From Bifidobacterium sp. (GTDB taxonomy: Bacteria; Actinomycetota; Actinomycetes; Actinomycetales; Bifidobacteriaceae): a stretch of 64,000 bases of DNA. The stretch is from assembly GCA_022649135.1 (NCBI GenBank), contig JALCNP010000012.1:1-64000 (forward strand), given 5' to 3'. Position numbers and translations under genes: made by a program. The notes under the pieces were generated by a model. That model had not been told where the DNA came from and ran no database searches. It saw only the letters and a program-made list of their open reading frames with translations. Shown piece after piece: positions 9,452 through 17,089 of the stretch (position 1 is its first letter; every line of letters begins with the position of its first letter).

Positions 9452-10006
9452 ATGGCAAACTATCCCGCATCGCAGCCGACCTCCGAACGGCATACGCTCT
9501 CGGTTCTGGTGGAGAACCGCCCCGGTGTCCTCGCACGGATCTCCGGCCTGTTCGCACGGCGTGCATTCAACATCAATTCGCTGTCGGTCTCCCCGACGGA
9601 GCGTCCGGACATCTCCCGCGTCACGGTGACGGCCGATGTCGAAGCGGTGCCGCTCGAACAAATCATCAAGCAGCTCAACAAGCTCCTGCACGTTCTCAAA
9701 ATCGTCGACCTTGACCCGAACACCACGGTCGAACGGGAGCTGGTCCTCATCAAAGTGGCGGCCGATGAGTCCAACCGGTCCGACGTGCTGGAAATCGTCA
9801 GGCTCTTCCGGGTGCGTGTGGTGGACGTGCACCCCCAGTCGCTCACCATAGAGGCGACCGGGGCCGAAGGAAAGATCGACGCGCTGCTCGGCCTGCTTGA
9901 CCCCTATGGGGTGATCGAACTCGTTCGGTCGGGAGCCGTCGCCGTCACGCGCGGCCCCCGGGCGCTAAGCGAGAAGGTTCTGGGATCCGAGATAACCGGA
10001 CGATGA
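9452..10006 (+). CDS. ilvN: Acetolactate synthase, small regulatory subunit
   Basis: Binds the catalytic subunit, raises its activity and confers feedback inhibition by valine. The 184-residue product carries an ACT domain at about residues 13-88 (HTLSVLVENRPGVLARISGLF, then FNINSLSVSPTE) and the C-terminal ALS_ss_C domain (ERELVLIKVAADES to LLDPYGVIELVRSGAVAVTRG). Length and both domains are normal. AGAGGAGGAAACG precedes the ATG. It is co-transcribed with ilvB and closed by a strong hairpin 5 bp after its stop. Confidence 0.97.
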   Translation: MANYPASQPTSERHTLSVLVENRPGVLARISGLFARRAFNINSLSVSPTERPDISRVTVTADVEAVPLEQIIKQLNKLLHVLKIVDLDPNTTVERELVLIKVAADESNRSDVLEIVRLFRVRVVDVHPQSLTIEATGAEGKIDALLGLLDPYGVIELVRSGAVAVTRGPRALSEKVLGSEITGR

Positions 10007-10010
10007 GCAC

Positions 10011-10064
10011 CTGCCGCATGTCCGGGATCACGCCCCATCGGGCGTAGTCCCGGACATGCGGCAG
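10011..10064 (+). terminator. Long hairpin terminator after ilvN
   Basis: CTGCCGCATGTCCGGGA pairs perfectly over 17 bp with its complement at 10048-10064, and the loop itself contains CGCCC/GGGCG, so the whole 54 nt can fold. It begins 5 bp after the ilvN stop. No T-tract follows. Confidence 0.8.
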
Positions 10065-10140
10065 CACCCGAAACCACGCTCCTGGCGAAGCGAAGCGCCA
10101 GTTTCGCCATCGCCTGCCGACTGTTCCCGAGGATGTCTGG

Positions 10141-10184
10141 AGAATGCTCCTCATGCCGCCGTCCGACGGCCTGAGGAGCATTCT
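10141..10184. terminator. Hairpin terminator at the end of the alpha-galactoside operon
   Basis: AGAATGCTCCTCA (10141-10153) and TGAGGAGCATTCT (10172-10184) form a perfect 13-bp stem with an 18-nt loop. On the minus strand it starts immediately at the lacI stop codon; with the ilvN hairpin it separates the convergent transcripts. Confidence 0.78.
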
Positions 10185-11284
10185 CAGTGGGGTTTCGCCG
10201 TGGACTCTCTGATTATCAGTTTATCGGAATAGCGGTTGTCGGCATCCTTCGGGAAATGAATCGCGTCGTCCCCGTCGTCAAGCAATTGGCTGACCGCCCT
10301 GCGGCCGATCTCTGTAAAGTCCTGTTTCCATGTAGTTATGCTGGGAAAGGTGATGGCGGAAATCGGGTTCCCATCAAAACCGGCGACGCTGATGTCCCCG
10401 GGAACACTCTTCCCCGAAAGGAGGATTCCCCGGATGATCCCCACGGCGATCTCATCATTGCCCGCGAAAACAGCAGTGACATCGGGCATTGAGGCAAGAT
10501 AGCGACCGATCTGCTCGGCGGAATCCAGATTCCATGTTGTGGCGATGGGCGGCGTTATTGCCGCTCCTGCATCTTGCAATGCCTGACGCCATCCCATCGT
10601 CCTCGTGTATTCGTTGTCATTCTCGGGGATTGACACATGGATAACGCTCCTATGCCCCAGCCCCAGCAGATAGTGCGTGATTGCATAGCCCCCCTCATAG
10701 GCACCCAAGGCAAGAGGATCCGTCCCCGGGTCGTTCTCATCAATGACCGCCGTTGGCAACAATTGCTGAATATACGAAATGAGTGGATGCAGAGGAGAAG
10801 TGCGATCAAGGTCGATGACGATGCAACCTGACGGTTTATTCATTATTAGAGCATCTATCGTCTCCTTGGCGTTATGCGGATCGCCGTCGACCAGCGTGAT
10901 GCTGATGAGATAGCCTCGCTTTTTCGCTTCATTCTCGATACCATCAATCAGCTGCATCGGACCGAACAACGTAATATCAGTCAATATAACGGCGATGGAA
11001 GTGAGTTTGTCTGAGTTAAGTGCACGCGCAACCACACTGGGCTTGTAGTTCAGCGTCGCAATGGCCTGGGAAATCTGATTGCGCTTCCGCTCGCTGATGT
11101 GAGGGCTGCTGTTCAAATAGCGCGACACCGTAGATACAGAGACGTTGGCGCATTGAGCAACATCGCGGATCGAAGGCGCGCGTTTCCTGTTCTTCGGCAA
11201 CCGGCCCACCCACTCTTTCAAAAAACGTTTCTTTGCCGTCCCCAACGTACCGACGGCAAAGAAACTCATCCCATGATGAAACAT
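10184..11284 (-). CDS. LacI-family transcriptional regulator of the alpha-galactoside operon
   Basis: DNA-binding repressor with a periplasmic-binding-protein-like sugar-sensing core. The helix-turn-helix reads PSIRDVAQCANVSVSTVSRYLN, followed by the hinge KPSVVARALNSDK, then the effector domain with VFAGNDEIAVGIIRGIL and VSVAGFDGN-type motifs near the C-terminus. The 366-residue ORF has about 34 residues before the helix-turn-helix, longer than normal; a GTG at 11209, only nine residues ahead of it, is an attractive alternative start. It is the last gene of the operon, 23 bp after the second permease. It probably binds the TGGTACCGGTACCA-type sites at 16890 and 16781 and is released by an alpha-galactoside or galactose; this is inference. 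Confidence 0.92.
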   Translation of the reverse strand: MFHHGMSFFAVGTLGTAKKRFLKEWVGRLPKNRKRAPSIRDVAQCANVSVSTVSRYLNSSPHISERKRNQISQAIATLNYKPSVVARALNSDKLTSIAVILTDITLFGPMQLIDGIENEAKKRGYLISITLVDGDPHNAKETIDALIMNKPSGCIVIDLDRTSPLHPLISYIQQLLPTAVIDENDPGTDPLALGAYEGGYAITHYLLGLGHRSVIHVSIPENDNEYTRTMGWRQALQDAGAAITPPIATTWNLDSAEQIGRYLASMPDVTAVFAGNDEIAVGIIRGILLSGKSVPGDISVAGFDGNPISAITFPSITTWKQDFTEIGRRAVSQLLDDGDDAIHFPKDADNRYSDKLIIRESTAKPH

Positions 11285-11307
11285 CTACCATTCTTGCACA
11301 GCAGAAA

Positions 11308-12192
11308 CTATTTGACCGCTCCTCCCGTGATTCCGGAGATTATCTTCTTCTGTGCGATGGCGAAGATAATCAGCAGAGGAAGGCTCATCACGATGATGTA
11401 TGCAAAAATAAGATGCCAGTTGTTGAGATACAGCCCCGCACTTGCCACATTGTACAAATTCAGCGGCAAAGTATCCATGGATCCCGACAGGATGAACAAT
11501 GCGTAGAAGACGTCGTTCCAGATGTACAGAATCAGGAGAATGGTCGCTGCAGCCATAGTCGGCCCAAGCAGGGGAAAAACGATGGTCAGGAAAATGCGCA
11601 GGGGTGATGCACCGTCAATCCGTGCCGACTCCTCCAATGAGACAGGAATCGTGCGAATGAATCCCGTCACGAAAAAGATCACTGTGGAGAGGTAAATACC
11701 GACATAAACGCATATCATTCCGATGGCCGTACCCGCAAGACCAATCATCTTCAGCAACATCATCACTGTTACCACAGCTGGAGGAAGAATCAGTCCCGAT
11801 ATGCACAGTGCGTAGACGATCGCCATCGGTTTCGTCGCACGACGCGCAAGAATCCATGATGCCATTGATCCCAAAACAAGCGAGAATAAAACCGATGGTA
11901 GAGTAACAAGAAGGCTGCCGAAAAATGCGGGAATCATCTTCCCCTGGGTGATCACAGTCCAAAAATTATCGAACAGATGCCATTTCGTCGGAAGCGACAA
12001 CGATAGCTGCAGTGCTTCTGACTGGTCTTTCGCGGCGGTGATGAAGAGGAGATAAAATGGCACTCCCAATGCCGCAACCACAAGCAGCACAAGAACGAGG
12101 GTGTGGGTTATCCTGCCGGCATGCGATTTTTTGGCTTCATAGCGATGCGCGTTCTCCGAGACTGCCTGCCCTTCAAACGATGTCATGGTCAT
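11308..12192 (-). CDS. Sugar ABC transporter permease, MalG type
   Basis: One of two membrane subunits of a carbohydrate ABC importer (CUT1 family). The 294-residue product has about six transmembrane segments and the EAA loop EESARIDGASPLRIFLTIVFPLL, which docks the ATPase. The start at ATG 12192 has GGGAGG 10 nt upstream and overlaps the stop of the preceding permease by ATGA; the longer ORF in the track overlaps that gene out of frame and is not real at its 5' end. No ATPase is encoded nearby, so a shared MsmK-type ATPase encoded elsewhere is likely, as is common for bifidobacterial sugar importers. Confidence 0.94.
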   Translation of the reverse strand: MTMTSFEGQAVSENAHRYEAKKSHAGRITHTLVLVLLVVAALGVPFYLLFITAAKDQSEALQLSLSLPTKWHLFDNFWTVITQGKMIPAFFGSLLVTLPSVLFSLVLGSMASWILARRATKPMAIVYALCISGLILPPAVVTVMMLLKMIGLAGTAIGMICVYVGIYLSTVIFFVTGFIRTIPVSLEESARIDGASPLRIFLTIVFPLLGPTMAAATILLILYIWNDVFYALFILSGSMDTLPLNLYNVASAGLYLNNWHLIFAYIIVMSLPLLIIFAIAQKKIISGITGGAVK

Positions 12193-13133
12193 AGTATTCT
12201 TTCCTCCCGCCGACGCAAGTAAACGATTAGTGGTATTGCGATGATCATCACCATGATGAACAATATGAGGCTCATCATCGTTGACTGGGAATACAGCCCC
12301 TGCCCGAAGGTTCTCCACACGAACAGGTTGAATATTTCCGTCGATCCTCCCGGACCTCCAGCCGTTGTTGCCTGAACCGTGTCAAATCCATTCATGGATC
12401 CGAGAAGTGATGTGGCCACATTGAAGGTAACGGCAGGGGCGAGCAGGGGGAATTTGATTTTCGAAAAGATTTGGAGTCGGCTTGCCCCGTCGATTGCCGC
12501 AGCTTCAAGAACATCTTGGTCGATTGTCTTCAGCCCTGCCAAGTAGATTAGCATCGCCAATCCCGCCCATTTCCACCCTTGAATCGCGGAAACAATCACT
12601 ATTGACCATGTCGTGCTTCCCAGCCAGGCGATGTCGACATCATGGCCCGCAAAGAAGCCGAGTATCTGGTCGAGGGCGCCGTTCGCTTTGAGAATGGCCT
12701 GCCAGACATATCCCACGGCCAGAGCTGACATCAGCACGGGGATAAAGAACAGCACCCGCGCGATGCGATTCTGAAGCGTGTCCTCCTCAAGGAAAACGGC
12801 GAGCGCAAGGCCGAATGTGTTCTGGAAAAGAGCGACGAACAAAGCGAATATGAGAGTGGTTCGCAAATCTTTGAGCAACATGCCGTTTTGAAACAATGCG
12901 ACGAGATTGTCGAACCCATTGAAGCTGATGGTTGTTGTGAACGCCGACCAGTTCGTAAATGCATAGATGAAATTCAAAATCGTAGGGACAAAGAAAAAGA
13001 GCAGCAGTGTGACTCCGGCGGGAATTAAAAACCGAATCGGATAGTTCTGCCTGAGCAGAGTCTGCCGGTTCTTCTCTCCCCGTTTTCTTTGTTCGTGGTC
13101 ATCGTTAACGATAGATATTGTATTGCTCGACAT
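12189..13133 (-). CDS. Sugar ABC transporter permease, MalF type
   Basis: Partner permease of the CUT1 importer. The 314-residue product has a charged N-terminal tail of about 35 residues, then IRFLIPAGVTLLLFFFVPTI as the first membrane helix and about six helices in all. The EAA loop is EAAAIDGASRLQIFSKIKFPLLAP. GAGG stands before ATG 13133. It lies 77 bp downstream of the binding-protein gene, with a stable hairpin between them, and is translationally coupled to the MalG-type gene. The substrate is inferred from the GH36 enzyme in the same operon to be raffinose, stachyose or melibiose. Confidence 0.94.
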   Translation of the reverse strand: MSSNTISIVNDDHEQRKRGEKNRQTLLRQNYPIRFLIPAGVTLLLFFFVPTILNFIYAFTNWSAFTTTISFNGFDNLVALFQNGMLLKDLRTTLIFALFVALFQNTFGLALAVFLEEDTLQNRIARVLFFIPVLMSALAVGYVWQAILKANGALDQILGFFAGHDVDIAWLGSTTWSIVIVSAIQGWKWAGLAMLIYLAGLKTIDQDVLEAAAIDGASRLQIFSKIKFPLLAPAVTFNVATSLLGSMNGFDTVQATTAGGPGGSTEIFNLFVWRTFGQGLYSQSTMMSLILFIMVMIIAIPLIVYLRRREERIL

Positions 13134-13167
13134 ACGGCGAGCCTCCCTTTCGCAATAGGCGCGGTCC

Positions 13168-13201
13168 GGTGGCGGCCTGCAACATCGTGCAGGCCGCCAC
13201 C
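13168..13201 (-). promoter_or_regulatory. Intercistronic hairpin between binding-protein and permease genes
   Basis: GGTGGCGGCCTGC and GCAGGCCGCCACC form a perfect 13-bp GC-rich stem with an 8-nt loop, 9 bp after the binding-protein stop. Hairpins in this position in other ABC operons attenuate transcription or protect the upstream message so that the binding protein exceeds the permeases; I infer the same here. Confidence 0.7.
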
Positions 13202-13210
13202 GTCCTTGCG

Positions 13211-14566
13211 CTAGAAGCCTTGAGCACCCTGGGCCTTGGCAACCTGAGCGAATTGATCCTGGGTCGTTTTGGCAACCTGCTCGGGCGTCATGGTCCCATT
13301 AACCATGTTTGCGAGATTCACATAGAGATCGGGATTCGCAATTGCCTCCGATTGCAGGGATCCCACACTGTTGGCGATGGAGTTGGAGGCGTCTATCGCA
13401 GCTTGCGGAACGGTGGCTGGAGTGGAAACCGTTTTCAATGCGGAAACGATATTCTGCTGCTGCACAAAATTCTTGTAGTCAGTGGACATCCAGAAATTGA
13501 TGAACTGCCTCGCGGCTGCCTCCTTCGTGGAGTCACCTGTTCTGAATGCCACGATCCCGCTTGAACCGTCAGGGATCAACGTGGTTATGGTTCCCTTCGA
13601 CGAGATGGGGAAGTAGCCGATCTTCTTATCGATCGCCTGTTTGTTGTCGTTCGCCAATGCGGCGATGGCTAGGAATTGGCTTGCGTTCCCAAAGATCATT
13701 CCGGTTTTTCCGGACCATAGTGCAGACTCCTGTTCGGTGTCCTTTGCAGACCCGGCGTCGGTGTTATAGAGCCCCTCGCTGAAAAGCTTCTTGTAATTCT
13801 CGATTGCCGTCATAAAGGTCCGCCCGGTGAGCTTTTCTTCATTCTTGTTAAGACGGGTATAGAAACCGGCTCGCGTGGCTTCGGCAAGCTGAGCCTGAAC
13901 CGCCCATTGGGTGCCCCATTGCGATCCGCCCATCTCGAACAGTGGAGACTGGACACCGTCAACATGCGCGTTCTTGATCTTCTGCGCGTCGGCGACAAGC
14001 TCATCCCAGTTATCGGGCACGGAGGTCAGCCCGGCCTGGGAAAAAACGTCTTTGTTGTAATACACGCCTATCGTCGATGGGGCCGACACCATGACGGCAT
14101 ACCGGGTCTTGTTGTATAGTCCTCCGGAATCCGCCATTCCTTTTCTATAGTTCTTGATGAACGGCGCATTATCAAGCTTCTGTAACTTGTTCTGAGCGAC
14201 GAACCCGGCGAGCATGGATCGAGTCGGCTGCCAGAACGCCATATCCGGTACATCGCCCGTCGTGATTTTCGTCTGGGCGTTGTTTTCATAGACCTCGGGT
14301 ATGGTTACCAGATTGATCTTTGCATGCGTCGTCTTCTCGAAGTCCTTGATCACCTGTGTCGGAATGTTCTTGGCCTGGGGACTTGTCCAGAACGTCAGCT
14401 GGGTTCCTTTAAGGTCGGCGGTTGGCTTCGGCCAGTACCCCGCGGCCGAGGTATCCGTGGCGTCTTGCGAAGCGGCGGGGTTCCCGCAGGCTCCGAGCAT
14501 CATTGCGCAAGCGGCGATCACAGCGGCAACACGGATCGTCTTGCCTGCTATGGATGTGGATTTCAT
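13211..14566 (-). CDS. Sugar-binding lipoprotein of CUT1 ABC importer
   Basis: Extracellular solute-binding protein, probably for alpha-galactosyl oligosaccharides. The 451-residue product starts with a basic n-region and hydrophobic stretch ending in the lipobox LGAC, so Cys27 should be lipidated and hold the protein on the membrane surface. The mature part has the SBP family 1 fold (LTFWTSPQAKNIPTQVIKDFEK, then GDVPDMAFWQ and ETGMIFGNASQFL-type segments). It lies between the GH36 gene (60 bp upstream) and the permeases. Its message may be stabilised by the hairpin after its stop. Confidence 0.93.
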   Translation of the reverse strand: MKSTSIAGKTIRVAAVIAACAMMLGACGNPAASQDATDTSAAGYWPKPTADLKGTQLTFWTSPQAKNIPTQVIKDFEKTTHAKINLVTIPEVYENNAQTKITTGDVPDMAFWQPTRSMLAGFVAQNKLQKLDNAPFIKNYRKGMADSGGLYNKTRYAVMVSAPSTIGVYYNKDVFSQAGLTSVPDNWDELVADAQKIKNAHVDGVQSPLFEMGGSQWGTQWAVQAQLAEATRAGFYTRLNKNEEKLTGRTFMTAIENYKKLFSEGLYNTDAGSAKDTEQESALWSGKTGMIFGNASQFLAIAALANDNKQAIDKKIGYFPISSKGTITTLIPDGSSGIVAFRTGDSTKEAAARQFINFWMSTDYKNFVQQQNIVSALKTVSTPATVPQAAIDASNSIANSVGSLQSEAIANPDLYVNLANMVNGTMTPEQVAKTTQDQFAQVAKAQGAQGF

Positions 14567-14583
14567 TGTATTCCTTTCCTACA

Positions 14584-14614
14584 TTTGCGAACGGTCAACG
14601 ATGATCTTCGCAAA
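14584..14614. repeat. 8-bp inverted repeat between GH36 and binding-protein genes
   Basis: TTTGCGAA (14584-14591) and TTCGCAAA (14607-14614) are perfect inverted copies with a 15-nt spacer, filling most of the 60-bp gap. It could be an mRNA hairpin or a second control site for the binding-protein gene; the sequence does not decide. Confidence 0.4.
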
Positions 14615-14626
14615 AAATTGCTTCCC

Positions 14627-16810
14627 TCATCCGTGGACGACTCTGATGTCAAAGGTTCTCGCGGCATTCACCGACGTCGGCACGGATACGGTGAGGATTC
14701 CCGTTCCCGAGTCCCACTCCCTGTTCCACGAATCCCGGTTCACCGCATGGGGGAAAAGAATGCGGGTCTGTATGTTTCTCCCTCGCGCTGCAGGTATCTC
14801 GAGATGCACCTGACCGGTATCGCACTGACGCAGCCAGAGGGAGACGACGATCCTGTCACCGCACTGAAGTCCCAGTGCGACCGCCCGATCGTCCCATCGA
14901 GGGAGCCCCAACGGCCAGAAAGGTATCGAATGCGCGATATACGGCCGTATATCGCTGCGATACACTCGCACGGCCTCCTTGACCATACCCAGCTGTTTTT
15001 GATTGAAACGATTGATGTATCCGGACAGAAAGAAATGTCCCAGCAGCGTATTCGTCAATGCGAACGCAAATGATTCATCGCTCATCCCGGCTTCCGGATA
15101 CGCCCAGTTCCCGGCTTGCTCGGGAAGGATGATGAGCGGGGCCAGGGCTGCGATGGGGGGATACAGAAGGTAATCCTGCTGGTCGGAGGTGGACAGCAAC
15201 TGAAAATTCGATGATTGCGCGAAATCGGTTCGCATCCCTCCGGAGGAGCAACTCTCGATGATCAGCCCGGGATGACGCTTGTACAGGCCCCTGATCCATT
15301 GCAGATAGGCTCGATTGTGCTCGAGCAGACCATCTCCTACGCTATCGCTGCAGTAGTCGGTTCCCGGCCCGGGGGCGATGTTATAGTCGAATTTGAAATA
15401 CCCTATTCCGAAGGCGCTGACAAGCCGGTCGATTGTCGCATTCATATGATCGATAACCATCGGATTACGGAAATCCAACTGATACCGTTCCTGTTCGACG
15501 ACCCGCTGCCCATGATGCATGAAAAAGGCGCTATCGGGAAGAAGCCCGGCAACAGGACTGTTTACGCCGACGGACTCCGGCTCCACCCATAACCCTGCTG
15601 TCATTCCCGAGGAGCTTATTGCATCCGTGACTTCCTTGAGTCCATGGGGAAACCGCTTCTTCGAGGGTTTCCACTCCCCGACGGATGGCCACCAATCCCC
15701 GCCGTCGTCATACCATCCTGCATCTACGCAGAACACTTCGGCCCCGATGTCGGCGGCGGCGTGAATGAGCGGCAGCAGCTTCTCGGTTGAAGGATCGCCA
15801 TTGAGGGTGTTCATATAATCGTTGAATATCAGCTTCACATCCCCCGGATCGCACAAGGGGCTGTGCGCGGCGCGCCGATACCGGGTGATGAGAGAGACCG
15901 CCTGCTGGAAGTTTCTTGCGGGAGCGACGGATACCGGGACCGTGCTGAACGTTTCGTTTTTCTGCAGGATCCTGCTCCAGCCATGATTGCTCCAGTTGGG
16001 TCCCGCCAATGCGAAGTATCCGTTCGATCCATACTCTCCCGTTTCCCACCGCCAGGCGCCGTTATGCTCGATTTGGAAGATCCATGTCAACTCCGCTCTC
16101 TGCGAGCTCAGTATTCCCATTGGCAGGGAGCTGCCGGTGGAAAATGTTCCTTCGGAAATCACCGCATGCGTGCCATGCGGGTCTCGTTTTACCAGCTGCT
16201 GGTGGAGGATGGGGCACACCTGGCGTATCGGCCGTGACGTCCACCGATTTTCCGCAAGCCAGTCGTTGCTGGCTTCATAGATGCTCCATGTCCCGAAATC
16301 GGCATCGTCGCAATCGTCTCGACCGGTTCCGAAGGTACTGACAAAGGATGGGACGGATTCGAGGACAAGAGGAGATTCGATCTCGTTTTCTATGACGACC
16401 GAACTTGAGAACATGACGCAATTCCGGGGAACGTCCATATGGAGGACCGCCGAAAATCCATAGTCCGCACTGCGCATTGCGATGCGAAGATGATCACCGT
16501 CGCAATCCGACGTGGCAGTGTGGGAGACATAGCGCAGCGACTCCCCCAGTGAGGTCTGTACCAGTCTCCTGTTGCAGATTGAGTGGCCGGTTCCCCTTCC
16601 CGAGGCGAGAAGCTCCACGAGCGGAAGGGAGGATGGAAAAGCGACATGGCATTGTGTGGTCGAAATACGGTGTATTGTCACCGGACATGAATCAGCATAC
16701 CGAAACTCGATATCAATGGCTTCATTGCCCCAATGGAAGGAACCGTCCACGTCAACACCTCTCCGCTGTGAGAATTCTTGTGGCACCGGTACCAAATCGA
16801 TTTTCACCAT
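14627..16810 (-). CDS. Alpha-galactosidase, glycoside hydrolase family 36
   Basis: Retaining exo-glycosidase that releases terminal alpha-galactose from raffinose, stachyose or melibiose. No signal peptide is seen, so it acts in the cytosol on imported sugar. The 727-residue product has an N-terminal beta-sandwich domain, then a TIM barrel with VFCVDAGWYDDGGDWWPSVG, GLWVEPE, YFKFDYN (nucleophile Asp) and ESCSSGGMRTD, followed by STSDQQD, which carries the acid/base Asp. All key residues are kept and the length is typical. ATG 16810 lacks a strong ribosome site. It is the first gene of the operon, under the TTGACA/TATCAT promoter with its embedded palindrome. Confidence 0.95.
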   Translation of the reverse strand: MVKIDLVPVPQEFSQRRGVDVDGSFHWGNEAIDIEFRYADSCPVTIHRISTTQCHVAFPSSLPLVELLASGRGTGHSICNRRLVQTSLGESLRYVSHTATSDCDGDHLRIAMRSADYGFSAVLHMDVPRNCVMFSSSVVIENEIESPLVLESVPSFVSTFGTGRDDCDDADFGTWSIYEASNDWLAENRWTSRPIRQVCPILHQQLVKRDPHGTHAVISEGTFSTGSSLPMGILSSQRAELTWIFQIEHNGAWRWETGEYGSNGYFALAGPNWSNHGWSRILQKNETFSTVPVSVAPARNFQQAVSLITRYRRAAHSPLCDPGDVKLIFNDYMNTLNGDPSTEKLLPLIHAAADIGAEVFCVDAGWYDDGGDWWPSVGEWKPSKKRFPHGLKEVTDAISSSGMTAGLWVEPESVGVNSPVAGLLPDSAFFMHHGQRVVEQERYQLDFRNPMVIDHMNATIDRLVSAFGIGYFKFDYNIAPGPGTDYCSDSVGDGLLEHNRAYLQWIRGLYKRHPGLIIESCSSGGMRTDFAQSSNFQLLSTSDQQDYLLYPPIAALAPLIILPEQAGNWAYPEAGMSDESFAFALTNTLLGHFFLSGYINRFNQKQLGMVKEAVRVYRSDIRPYIAHSIPFWPLGLPRWDDRAVALGLQCGDRIVVSLWLRQCDTGQVHLEIPAARGRNIQTRILFPHAVNRDSWNREWDSGTGILTVSVPTSVNAARTFDIRVVHG
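16781..16794. promoter_or_regulatory. Secondary LacI-type operator inside the GH36 coding start
   Basis: TGGCACCGGTACCA differs by one base from the perfect palindrome TGGTACCGGTACCA in the promoter 109 bp away (centre to centre). It lies over codons 6-10 of the alpha-galactosidase gene. An auxiliary operator at this spacing could allow repression by looping; inference. Confidence 0.6.
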
Positions 16811-16881
16811 TCATATATCAGACATGCCAATGATAATTCAATCAATTTGTTTGTATCGACGCCATCTTGTCGATAATCTGT

Positions 16882-16910
16882 ATGATATATGGTACCGGTA
16901 CCAATGTCAA
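16882..16910 (-). promoter_or_regulatory. Alpha-galactoside operon promoter with operator in the spacer
   Basis: On the minus strand TTGACA (16905-16910) and TATCAT (16882-16887) are separated by exactly 17 bp, a near-consensus housekeeping promoter. The 14-bp perfect palindrome TGGTACCGGTACCA (16890-16903) fills the spacer, where a bound LacI-type repressor would block RNA polymerase. Transcription should begin near 16875, giving a leader of about 65 nt. Confidence 0.82.
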
Positions 16911-17089
16911 ATTCACGGCATTCACCGAATTTTCCATACTATGAACAGCCAGAGAAAGCAGGCGCGCCCTGCCCCGCGCACCCACCGGAAATCACCGACA
17001 AAGCAGAGAAATCCAACACACTCGATGTTCTCTGCATTCGCCATACGAACATCCCACCTGATCGAGTGGGATCCCGCCGCGCGGGCGTC

